From contig DJPO01000049.1 of the NCBI GenBank assembly GCA_002437405.1, forward strand, positions 1-6,584: a stretch of 6,584 nt of DNA, read 5' to 3'. The DNA comes from Opitutia bacterium UBA6410. GTDB taxonomy: Bacteria; Verrucomicrobiota; Verrucomicrobiia; Opitutales; Intestinicryptomonadaceae. Within the stretch, counting starts at the first letter, position 1, and the number at the start of each line of letters is the position of its first letter. Below, in pieces: positions 1-6,229 of the stretch. The translations under genes and the position numbers were made by a program. The notes beneath the pieces are model-generated. The model ran no database searches, was not told the origin of the DNA, and was given only the letters and a program-made list of their open reading frames with translations.

Positions 1-18
1 GCGGGCTTTTTTAATTAG
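1..18 (+). terminator. Right arm of a probable rho-independent terminator, cut by the window edge
   Basis: The window opens with GCGGGC followed by six T residues. This is the usual 3' half of an intrinsic terminator whose GCCCGC arm would lie to the left of position 1. It would end a plus-strand gene outside the window, and if A-rich sequence precedes the missing arm it could also serve menA, which ends at 31 on the other strand. The matching arm cannot be seen, so this rests on form only. Confidence 0.35.
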
Positions 19-30
19 GTTTTGGAAAAA

Positions 31-933
31 TTACCACGGCGCGGGCAGGGTTATTCCGATTCCCAAAAGCAGCCCGAACACGAGCATATTGCGCGAAGTC
101 TGCGCGAGTGCCGCGCCGAATTCGGGGGCGGTTTTCGATTTTGTCATACAGCACCAAGTAGAGGCGTGCAGGGGAAGGTAGAGTTGGGGCAGGAGCGCTC
201 CCCAGAGATTTTTGTAGAAAAATGCGCAAATCAGGCAGGCGGCGATTCCCGCGCAAAGGTACATAATGCTACCCGCTTTTTTGCCGAAGAGCACTACGGT
301 TGTGATTTTCCCGCGTGCGCCGTCGCGTTCGGCGTCGCGGTAGTTGTTGAGAATCAAAAGGGTATCGACGGCGAGTCCGCATGCTGTCCCCGCCGCGAAA
401 ATTTCGGGCGTCATAGTTCCCGCCGCGACGTAGTATGTGAAGCAGACGGGGACGAATCCGAAGAACACGACGACGGCGACATCGCCCAATGCGCGTTCGG
501 AGAGCGGGAATGGCCCGCCAGTATAAAGGTATGCGAAGACGAGGCACGCAAGCCCGACGAAAACGAGCTGCATTCCGCCGTAGAAAAGCAGTCCGCACCC
601 GCAGAGGCAGGCGGTCGCCGCGCAGATAAAAATTCCGCGCCGCATGGATTTTTCGGAAATCCAGCCCTGCGAGCACGCGCGTTTGGGCCCGATTCTGCCC
701 TCGCCGTCCGCGCCCTTTTTGAAGTCGAGCAGGTCGTTTACCAGATTCGCGCAAATCTGCATCAAAAAGGCGAACGAAAAGCAAAGGAGGGTTGTGGTGA
801 TATTGAAAACGCCGTCGGCGCGCGTGAAGGAGGTCGCGACGATTACGGGCACTGCCGCCGCCGCGAGGGTTTTCGGGCGCGCCGCGAGTATCCACGCTTT
901 GAGTGCGGAGGGTTTTGTATTTTCGTTTGTCAT
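31..933 (-). CDS. menA: 1,4-dihydroxy-2-naphthoate prenyltransferase (menaquinone synthesis)
   Basis: This is a membrane UbiA-superfamily prenyltransferase that attaches the polyprenyl tail to 1,4-dihydroxy-2-naphthoate, giving demethylmenaquinone at the inner membrane. The 300-residue product matches the usual MenA length. The first Asp-rich motif is NDLLDFKKGAD at residues 66-76, followed by the MenA-like IGPKRACSQG (81-90). The second is NNYRDAERD at 196-204. These bind the prenyl diphosphate through Mg2+. GGPFPLSERALGDV (139-152) and TYYVAAG (166-172) are also typical of MenA. Roughly eight or nine hydrophobic segments are present. The ATG at 933 was chosen because it overlaps the birA stop as ATGA, implying translational coupling; a GTG at 966 in the same frame would overlap birA by 37 bp. 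No good Shine-Dalgarno sequence precedes the start. Its presence points to the classical Men route rather than the futalosine route. The related UbiA-family MqnP is the main alternative. Confidence 0.9.
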   Translation of the reverse strand: MTNENTKPSALKAWILAARPKTLAAAAVPVIVATSFTRADGVFNITTTLLCFSFAFLMQICANLVNDLLDFKKGADGEGRIGPKRACSQGWISEKSMRRGIFICAATACLCGCGLLFYGGMQLVFVGLACLVFAYLYTGGPFPLSERALGDVAVVVFFGFVPVCFTYYVAAGTMTPEIFAAGTACGLAVDTLLILNNYRDAERDGARGKITTVVLFGKKAGSIMYLCAGIAACLICAFFYKNLWGALLPQLYLPLHASTWCCMTKSKTAPEFGAALAQTSRNMLVFGLLLGIGITLPAPW

Positions 934-1745
934 AATTTTTTTCGGATTGTCGCCTCTCCGCCGCACAAAAATTTTGTTTCGCCCGAGTCCGCCAGAATCC
1001 CGAGCCGCCCGCGCGGGTCGATTCCGTCGGCTATTCCGCGCACGGTCGTGTTCCCGACAACTGCGGAGATTTCCCTGCCGCGCAACCAGTCGTATTTTTC
1101 AAAGGCTTCGGGTAGGTTTTCGAGATATTTTTTTTTGGCTTCGACGATGGCGCGGATTTCCGCCGCCGCGGTGTCGGCGAAGTCGGGGCGGATTTTTGCC
1201 ACTTCCCCCAGCGCGCAGACGCTGCCGCGGATTTCCTCGGGAATTTCCGATTCCGCGACATTCGAGAAATCGACGTTCAGCCCGATTCCGAAAACCGCCG
1301 TCGCGCCGTCCGCGCCGATTTCAAGCTCGGCGAGCATTCCCGCGATTTTCCGCCCGTCGGGCGCGTAGATGTCGTTGGGCCATTTCAGAAAAAGTTTTGC
1401 GCCGCAAAGTTCTTCGAGTCGGGCGCAGACGGACAGCCCCGCGCGCACGGTGAACGACTCCATAACGCGCGCGGATTTTTCGATTCCCACGCAAACCGAC
1501 ATTGCAATCGAAGCGCGCGGGTCGGAGAACCACTTGCGCCCGAGCCGCCCGTGCCCCGAGTCCTGCCGCAGGGCGATTAGCGCGAAGTCGCCCGAAATGC
1601 GCTTTGACCGCAGCCGCCGCAGGCACTCGGTGTTCGTGCTGTCGACGGTCTCGAGCACTTCGACGGGTGTGTCCAGCCCGAGCGAGTCGAGTCGCGTCCG
1701 CACGGCGTCGGCGAAAGCGTCGGCGTGTAGAAAATATTCGTCCAT
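930..1745 (-). CDS. birA: Biotin--[acetyl-CoA-carboxylase] ligase, group I (no DNA-binding domain)
   Basis: This cytoplasmic enzyme activates biotin with ATP to biotinyl-5'-AMP and transfers it to the lysine of biotin carrier domains such as that of acetyl-CoA carboxylase. The product is 271 residues. Visible motifs are DSTNTE (35-40), the adenylate loop QDSGHGRLGRKW (61-72), LKWPNDIY (120-127), the catalytic-lysine stretch KIAGMLAE (133-140) and GIGLNV (153-158). A small SH3-like C-terminal domain spans about 222-270. The loop reads GHGRLGR rather than GRGRRGR; the catalytic Arg is kept at 67. There is no N-terminal helix-turn-helix, so it is a ligase only and not the biotin-operon repressor. 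The ATG at 1745 was preferred to an upstream TTG at 1781 because that TTG is part of a perfect TTGACA -35 box. The stop overlaps menA by 4 bp. Confidence 0.93.
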   Translation of the reverse strand: MDEYFLHADAFADAVRTRLDSLGLDTPVEVLETVDSTNTECLRRLRSKRISGDFALIALRQDSGHGRLGRKWFSDPRASIAMSVCVGIEKSARVMESFTVRAGLSVCARLEELCGAKLFLKWPNDIYAPDGRKIAGMLAELEIGADGATAVFGIGLNVDFSNVAESEIPEEIRGSVCALGEVAKIRPDFADTAAAEIRAIVEAKKKYLENLPEAFEKYDWLRGREISAVVGNTTVRGIADGIDPRGRLGILADSGETKFLCGGEATIRKKL

Positions 1746-1753
1746 TTGAGCGA

Positions 1754-1781
1754 ATCCTACCCCGAAACCGCGCGCTGTCAA
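1754..1781 (-). promoter_or_regulatory. Predicted sigma70-type promoter of birA-menA
   Basis: Read on the minus strand, a perfect TTGACA (1781-1776) is followed after 16 bp by TAGGAT (1759-1754), which matches TATAAT at 4 of 6 positions. Only 8 bp separate this -10 box from the birA ATG at 1745, so transcription would begin at or next to the start codon. The AGGA inside the same hexamer lies 9 bp from the ATG and could instead be read as a Shine-Dalgarno site. Both readings fit the bases, and RNA data would separate them. Confidence 0.45.
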
Positions 1782-1815
1782 TCCGCGACTATCCGCAGAA
1801 AGTGCATTTTAGAAT

Positions 1816-1843
1816 TTGACATCGGACTTCGGAAAGATAAAAA
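1816..1843 (+). promoter_or_regulatory. Predicted promoter of the exported isomerase gene
   Basis: A perfect TTGACA at 1816-1821 is followed after 16 bp by TAAAAA at 1838-1843 (4 of 6 to TATAAT); an overlapping GATAAA at 1836-1841 is a poorer-spaced option. This places the RNA start near 1850, about 20 nt before the ATG. A second AT-rich element, TATACAT at 1861-1867, touches the start codon and may be an alternative -10 box, though no -35 sits at the right distance from it. Confidence 0.4.
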
Positions 1844-1868
1844 GTTTTTCCCATATCACGTATACATT

Positions 1869-2705
1869 ATGATGAAAAAAATATCCTTAATTCTGCTCGC
1901 GGCGGCTGTCGCTTTCGGCTCGGCTTTCGCGGATAACTTCAAATACGGCAACTTCGGCGGCTCTATCGAGGCGTCCAAAAAGGCGGGCTACGACGGCGTC
2001 CAGTTCTGGCTGAGCCGCAAAAATCAGGACGACAAGGCGGGGTACTCGAAGCAGAGCCTCGAAAACATGAAGGCGTCGCTCAAAAAGAACGGAATGCTCG
2101 CCTGCGGTATTTGCGTCGGCTGCTACCACCAGTTCCTTTTCGAAGAGGATAAGAACGTCGTCGAATACATGAAGAACGTAGTCGACAACGCCGCCGAGCT
2201 CGGCGCGGACAACATTCTCATTCCGTTCTTCGGGAAGTCGTCCCTCTACAAAAACGGCAGGGAACTGCGCACCGAAAGGCTCGTCCCGCTCGTTCAAAAG
2301 CTCAAGGAAATCGCGCCGTACGCTGCAAAAAAGGGCGTCAACCTTGCGCTCGAAACGACGCTGCTTGCGAAGGACGAAATCAGGCTCTTGGACATGATTC
2401 ACGAGCCGAACGTGAAAATCTACTTCGACACGCTCAATACCGCGTGGGCGGGCGAGAATCCCGCGGACGCCCTGCGCCTGTTGGGCAAAGACCGCATTGC
2501 GCAGATTCACATCAAGGCGGATTCGGAATTTTTCGACCAAGCCAAAAAGCCCAATCTCGACGAATGTTTTAAGGCGATTCTCGACATCAAGTACGACGGC
2601 TGGATTGTCCACGAACAGGTTATGCCCCCCAAGAAGAACCCGTACAATGAAGTTATCGAGCGCAACTTGAAGCTCTTTAAAAACTCGGTTCTCGAAAAGA
2701 AATAG
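1869..2705 (+). CDS. Exported sugar phosphate isomerase/epimerase-like TIM-barrel protein
   Basis: This is a xylose-isomerase-like TIM barrel (AP_endonuc_2 type) of 278 residues. A Sec signal peptide, MMKKISLILLAAAVAFGSAFA, precedes an A-F-A cleavage site at residue 21, so the mature protein of about 257 residues should be periplasmic or secreted. Likely metal ligands stand in the family order: Glu162 in NLALETT, Asp187 in YFDTLN, His214 in QIHIKAD and Glu249 in IVHEQ, so the active site looks intact. The early AGYDGVQF segment (39-46) is also typical. Family members isomerise, epimerise or lyse sugars and polyols. Export argues against a phosphorylated substrate, and related exported barrels occur in keto-glycoside breakdown, but the substrate here is unknown. 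Tandem ATG codons stand at 1869 and 1872. An in-frame extension to 1746 would hide the signal peptide and run through the promoter, so it was rejected. No Shine-Dalgarno sequence is visible. Confidence 0.85.
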   Translation: MMKKISLILLAAAVAFGSAFADNFKYGNFGGSIEASKKAGYDGVQFWLSRKNQDDKAGYSKQSLENMKASLKKNGMLACGICVGCYHQFLFEEDKNVVEYMKNVVDNAAELGADNILIPFFGKSSLYKNGRELRTERLVPLVQKLKEIAPYAAKKGVNLALETTLLAKDEIRLLDMIHEPNVKIYFDTLNTAWAGENPADALRLLGKDRIAQIHIKADSEFFDQAKKPNLDECFKAILDIKYDGWIVHEQVMPPKKNPYNEVIERNLKLFKNSVLEKK

Positions 2706-2717
2706 GCGTTGACCGAC

Positions 2718-2768
2718 AAAAAAGAGGAAAGGCTCGCACGAATCTCGCGCGGGTCTTTTTTTCTTTTT
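2718..2768. terminator. Bidirectional rho-independent terminator between convergent genes
   Basis: GGCTCGC (2731-2737) pairs with GCGGGTC (2749-2755) using two G-T wobbles. After an A-C mismatch, CGA pairs with TCG around a three-base loop. The hairpin is followed by TTTTTTTCTTTTT to 2768 and preceded by an A-rich run from 2718, so on the minus strand it also ends in a T-rich tract. It starts 13 bp after the isomerase stop and fits termination of both that gene and the esterase gene that ends at 2823. Apart from it, the rest of the 117-bp gap shows nothing I can name. Confidence 0.75.
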
Positions 2769-2822
2769 GGGGAATGTGTTGTTTTCTTGGGGAGCGCGCG
2801 GCCGCTTTCTTTGACGCGGGGG

Positions 2823-4388
2823 CTATCGCAGGATTTCGAACGGCGGGACGGGGTAGCCGTTTTGGTCGAAGAGGCACGCGTCGGGCTTTGCCCAGTTTTT
2901 GTAGAGGTATCGCACGCCGTCGATTCTTACGCCGTTTTCGGATTCTATTTTCACTTTGCCGCCGCCGAACTCGGCTTTCGCCGCGCGCCATTTGCCGTTT
3001 GCCAAAATATCAAAGCCCCTGCAACTGCCGCGGCATTCGATTTTATTCGGGGTATCGAACTGCGCGGTTGCTCGGTTGCCGTCGAAGCCGACGCTGCCGA
3101 CTTGCGGGAAGGTTTTTTTACCGATTGCATCGGCTGCGGCGGAGAGTCTCTTCCCGATTGGAATTTTGTCGTGCGGGTGTATGTCGTATTTGTCGCCAGT
3201 GTCGATTGCGCAGACCATTGCCGTATTTTCGAGTTTTCTCCCGACGCGCTCCTGCGCCGCGCGGGCGTTTGTCCAATCGGTCGAAGCCCCGAACGACGGC
3301 AGTTGGACGAACAAAAACGGCAGGTCGGGCGAGCCGAAATGCTTGCGCCACTCGCCTATTAGACATTCGAATTTCGCCGCGAACGCGTCGCCGCCTGAAA
3401 CGTTTTCGGCGAATGTATCGCCGCCCGTGTCGCCCTCGCCCTGATACCACACTATCCCGCTCGCCGCGTACGACCGCAGGGGATTCACGCGCAAATTGAA
3501 GAGCATCGAGGGCGTCCACCACATATCGGGCGAGTCGGGCCACGGCGCGAGAAACGGCGCGACCGTCCAAGCGGGCGGCGGCGTTTTGCCCTCGGCTTTG
3601 GCTTTTGCGACGCGCGCGGGATAGGTTTTCACGTTTTCGTCGAAAATTTTTCTCTCTTTATTATAGTCGTAGTTTTCGATGCGCTTTTGGCGCGCGGCGC
3701 GGTCTTCGGCGAAGGCGTCCGATTTTTCGTAGGTCTCGCGGCTAACCCAGGACGCCATGCAAGTGCCGGGGACGCCCGTGTAGACAATCCCGACGGGCAT
3801 TCCGATTTTCGCCGACCTCTCGACCGCGAAGATGTACGGCACGGCGTTCAGCCCCGCCGCGTTTTGCGGCGCGGGCAGCACCCATTCCGCGCCTTTTGCG
3901 AATCCGCTTTCGGGGCGGCTGCCCAGCCCCGCCGCCGAGAACATATGCCGATTTGTGGCGTGTTGTCTAAAGTAGCGCACGTTGCGGGGCGTTACTTGGT
4001 CGATGTATTTTTTCGCGCCGTCGGTGTTCGCGAGTTTGAAGTCGAGGTTCGACTGCCCGCCCGCAATCCAAACTTCGCCAACGAGCACGTTTTTGATTGT
4101 CTTCGAAAGTTTCCCGTTTTCGAACAGTCGAAGTTCGAGCGGCTCGAACGACCCTTTCGGCGTTTTGATTTCCGCCGACCATTCGCCCTTTTCGTTTGCG
4201 GCGAAGTCGGTTTCCAGTCCGCCGATTTGCGCCGAGATTTTCGCGTTCGGCTCGCACGTCCCCCAAATCCGCGCGGAGTTTTGGCGGAGCATCATATTGT
4301 CCGAAAAGAGTTCGTTTGTGCGGATTTCCGCGCGCGCGTATGCCGCCAAAATCGGCAGAATCAAAATGGCAGTTTTCAGGAAATTCAT
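2823..4388 (-). CDS. Exported SGNH acetylesterase, sialate O-acetylesterase family
   Basis: This family removes O-acetyl groups from sugars, classically from 9-O-acetylated sialic acid; related members deacetylate plant glycans such as xylan and xyloglucan. The product is 521 residues and starts with a Sec signal peptide ending in ARA at residue 20, so it should act in the periplasm or outside. A beta-rich N-terminal domain (about 21-105) leads to IAGGQSN (108-114), with Ser113 as the nucleophile. GIVWYQGEGDT is at 311-321, and DIHPHDKIPIGKRL (402-415) supplies the Asp402/His404 pair. A basic, Lys- and Glu-rich insert (about 236-272) separates the catalytic blocks, as is common in this family. 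A C-terminal beta domain (about 430-521) ends in the familiar YPVPPFEI. The third block reads GEGD where many members have GESN or GESD. The gene converges on the isomerase gene and diverges from the flavoprotein gene. Which acetylated glycan it uses cannot be told from sequence. Confidence 0.88.
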   Translation of the reverse strand: MNFLKTAILILPILAAYARAEIRTNELFSDNMMLRQNSARIWGTCEPNAKISAQIGGLETDFAANEKGEWSAEIKTPKGSFEPLELRLFENGKLSKTIKNVLVGEVWIAGGQSNLDFKLANTDGAKKYIDQVTPRNVRYFRQHATNRHMFSAAGLGSRPESGFAKGAEWVLPAPQNAAGLNAVPYIFAVERSAKIGMPVGIVYTGVPGTCMASWVSRETYEKSDAFAEDRAARQKRIENYDYNKERKIFDENVKTYPARVAKAKAEGKTPPPAWTVAPFLAPWPDSPDMWWTPSMLFNLRVNPLRSYAASGIVWYQGEGDTGGDTFAENVSGGDAFAAKFECLIGEWRKHFGSPDLPFLFVQLPSFGASTDWTNARAAQERVGRKLENTAMVCAIDTGDKYDIHPHDKIPIGKRLSAAADAIGKKTFPQVGSVGFDGNRATAQFDTPNKIECRGSCRGFDILANGKWRAAKAEFGGGKVKIESENGVRIDGVRYLYKNWAKPDACLFDQNGYPVPPFEILR

Positions 4389-4394
4389 ACGGAT

Positions 4395-4423
4395 TGTCTA
4401 AACGCGCGGGGCGCTTTGTTCAA
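4395..4423 (-). promoter_or_regulatory. Predicted promoter of the acetylesterase gene
   Basis: On the minus strand TTGAAC (4423-4418) is separated by 17 bp from TAGACA (4400-4395), with an overlapping GACAAT two bases further on. The boxes are imperfect, but the spacing is ideal and the surrounding spacer is very GC-rich. Only 6 bp remain between TAGACA and the ATG at 4388, and no Shine-Dalgarno sequence is present, so the transcript would be leaderless or nearly so. Confidence 0.3.
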
Positions 4424-4430
4424 GACTCTT

Positions 4431-4459
4431 TTGCTATTGACTTTTAATAGTCTTATATA
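4431..4459 (+). promoter_or_regulatory. Predicted promoter of the flavoprotein gene
   Basis: TTGCTA (4431-4436), 17 bp, then TATATA (4454-4459) gives a fair sigma70-like pair, with an RNA start near 4466 and a leader of about 45 nt. Overlapping TTGACT at 4437-4442 is a better -35 box but is spaced too close to the AT-rich run. A second candidate -10 region, TATTATACAT at 4492-4501, lies 8 bp before the ATG; no -35 at a normal distance supports it, although TAGACA occurs at 4476-4481. Confidence 0.35.
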
Positions 4460-4509
4460 AAAGCTCGAGCCACGATAGACAAAAACGCAAATATTATACA
4501 TACCAACTT

Positions 4510-6183
4510 ATGAAAAAAATATACCAGTCGGTTGCCGCGTCTTTGGCGGCTGTTTTGATTAGCGCGTGTTCGTGCTTCGAGTCTTCAAAACCCTACGATG
4601 TCGTCGTCTATGGCGGAACTTCCGCGGGCGTCGTCGCGGCGGTTCAGGCGGCGAAGTCGGGCAAGAGTGTCGTGCTCATTGCGCCCGAAGGCAGACTCGG
4701 CGCGATGTCAAGCGCGGGGCTCGGTCAGACCGACTCGGGCAGGACTGCCGCAATCGGCGGACTCTCCCGCGAGTTCTACCACAGAATTTGGCTCGAATAC
4801 GCCAAGCCCGAAACGTGGAAATTCACCAAGCGCGAAAACCACAAAATCGCCGCGCAGGGCGTAAAGGCAATCGACGACGAAAAGCAGGTTATGTGGCACT
4901 TCGAGCCGTCCGTCGCCGAGCGCGTCTACGACAACTGGGTCGCCGAATACAAAAACATAAAGCTCGTCAAGGGGCAGTGGCTCGACAGGGAATCGGGCGT
5001 CGAAAAAGTCGGCGCGCGCATTGTCGCGATTTCCACTCTCGACGGCGAAAGATTCCCCGCAAAGATGTTCATCGACTGCACTTTCGAGGGCGACTTGATG
5101 GCGGCTGCGGGTGTCGAGTACTTTGTCGGCAGGGAGGCGAACTCCAAGTACGGCGAGGACTACAACGGCTTCCGTGCAACCAACGCCGCAAACGGCCATC
5201 GCTTCCATTCCAAAGTCGACCCCTATAAGGTCAAGGGCGACAAATCCAGCGGACTGCTGAAATTCGTCAGCTCCGAGCCCCCGCTCGCCGACGGCGTCGA
5301 GGACAAAAAGGTTCAGGCGTACAATTTCAGACTCTGCCTTACCAAAGTTCCCGAAAACCGCGTGCAAATCGAAAAGCCCGAGGGCTACAACCCCGACGAT
5401 TTCGAGCTCGCCGCCCGCTATTTCGAGGCGGAATCCAATGCATTCCCGCTCATCATTTCGAGTATCCCCAACGGGAAAACGGACGTAAACAATCGCAATG
5501 CAATCAGCACCGACTTCATAGGCGGCAACTACGAGTGGCCCGAAGCCTCCTACGAACGCCGCGCCGAAATCTTCAAGGCGCACCTCGACTACCACAAGAA
5601 GCTTCTCTACTTCTTCCAAAACGACCCCCGCGTTCCCGAAAAAATTCGCAACGAAATCGCAAAATACGGTCTCGCGAAGGACGAATTCGCCTCCACGGGG
5701 CACTGGCCGTTCAACCTCTATATCCGCGAAGCCCGCAGAATGGTCGGCGAATATGTTATGACCCAGCACGACTGCCAAAATACGCGCCTTACGCCGCGTC
5801 CCGTCGGAATGGGCTCGTATACGCTCGATTCGCACAACACTTCGCGCTATGTCACCCGCGAGGGCTATGTCCAGAACGAGGGCGACGTGCAGGTCGGCTT
5901 GAACGCCCCCTACAAGATTGCCTACGGTTCGATAATCCCCAAGAAGGCGCAGGCGGAAAACCTGTTCGTGCCCGTGGCGAGCTCGGCGTCGCACATTGCG
6001 TACGGCTCGATTAGAATGGAGCCCGTGTTTATGATTCTCGGACAGAGCGCAGCGACGGCAGCAGTTCAGGCGATTGACGACAAGTGCGCCGTTCAGGACG
6101 TGGATTATGCGAAGCTCTCGAAGACGCTCGAGCGCGATGGCCAGATTCTGAATCTTTCGGTTCAGACGGCGAACGCAAAATAA
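4510..6183 (+). CDS. FAD-dependent oxidoreductase, predicted lipoprotein
   Basis: This 557-residue protein belongs to the FAD_oxidored-type flavoproteins common in glycan-degrading PVC and Bacteroidota genomes; reactions are known for very few of them. A lipoprotein signal ends in ISAC with the lipidated Cys at 20. Ser at +2 does not carry the inner-membrane Asp signal, so an outer-membrane location is possible. The dinucleotide-binding region is VVVYGGTSAGVVAA (31-44), a variant of GxGxxG, followed by the strand end VVLIAP (54-59). Other family segments are RLGAMSSAGLGQTD (62-75), FIDCTFEGDLMAAAGV (187-202), REARRMVGEYVMTQHD (406-421) and a C-terminal FAD-closing region AYGSIRMEPVFMILGQSAATAAVQA (497-521), quoted here only in outline: AYGSIRMEP and GQSAATAA are its key parts. 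No twin-arginine motif or redox CxxC is present. No Shine-Dalgarno sequence precedes the ATG. The substrate is unknown; a sugar or polyol is inferred from the neighbours. Confidence 0.85.
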   Translation: MKKIYQSVAASLAAVLISACSCFESSKPYDVVVYGGTSAGVVAAVQAAKSGKSVVLIAPEGRLGAMSSAGLGQTDSGRTAAIGGLSREFYHRIWLEYAKPETWKFTKRENHKIAAQGVKAIDDEKQVMWHFEPSVAERVYDNWVAEYKNIKLVKGQWLDRESGVEKVGARIVAISTLDGERFPAKMFIDCTFEGDLMAAAGVEYFVGREANSKYGEDYNGFRATNAANGHRFHSKVDPYKVKGDKSSGLLKFVSSEPPLADGVEDKKVQAYNFRLCLTKVPENRVQIEKPEGYNPDDFELAARYFEAESNAFPLIISSIPNGKTDVNNRNAISTDFIGGNYEWPEASYERRAEIFKAHLDYHKKLLYFFQNDPRVPEKIRNEIAKYGLAKDEFASTGHWPFNLYIREARRMVGEYVMTQHDCQNTRLTPRPVGMGSYTLDSHNTSRYVTREGYVQNEGDVQVGLNAPYKIAYGSIIPKKAQAENLFVPVASSASHIAYGSIRMEPVFMILGQSAATAAVQAIDDKCAVQDVDYAKLSKTLERDGQILNLSVQTANAK

Positions 6184-6191
6184 TATTTTGC

Positions 6192-6220
6192 TTGATTGGG
6201 CGGATTGGCTTTCCGATAAT
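6192..6220 (+). promoter_or_regulatory. Predicted internal promoter of the VOC gene
   Basis: TTGATT (6192-6197), a 17-bp spacer and GATAAT (6215-6220, 5 of 6 to TATAAT) lie in the short gap after the flavoprotein gene. The -10 box ends 9 bp before the ATG at 6230, putting the RNA start at about 6227. A weak AGGG at 6222-6225 stands only 4 bp from the ATG, too close for a normal ribosome site. No terminator hairpin is seen in this gap, so read-through from the flavoprotein gene is also possible. Confidence 0.4.
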
Positions 6221-6229
6221 TAGGGAATT

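Noticed and set aside
934..966. A GTG start at 966 giving menA 11 more residues
   Set aside because: The ATG at 933 overlaps the birA stop in a typical coupling arrangement, and the extra residues are not typical of MenA.
22..1368. A 448-residue open frame on the plus strand opposite menA and birA
   Set aside because: It is antisense to two genes with clear family motifs, has low-complexity Arg/Ala/Glu-rich composition and no recognisable domain; long antisense frames are expected in GC-rich coding DNA.
1746..1781. A TTG start at 1781 giving birA 12 more residues
   Set aside because: The TTG belongs to a perfect TTGACA box, and the ATG at 1745 begins the conserved part of the protein.
1746..1868. 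Upstream extension of the isomerase reading frame by 41 codons
   Set aside because: It would bury a clear signal peptide inside the protein and run through the predicted promoter.
2794..2805. GC-only palindromic stretch containing GCGGCCGC in the convergent gap
   Set aside because: It is short, has no flanking T tract or repeat partner, and is expected by chance in GC-rich DNA.
3687..4460. A 257-residue plus-strand frame opposite the acetylesterase gene
   Set aside because: The opposite strand carries a complete SGNH esterase with signal peptide and catalytic blocks; this frame has none.
4708..5994. A 428-residue open frame on the minus strand opposite the flavoprotein gene
   Set aside because: It mirrors the codons of a well-supported gene, with a Val/Gly/Arg-rich product and no motif. 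It is a shadow frame.
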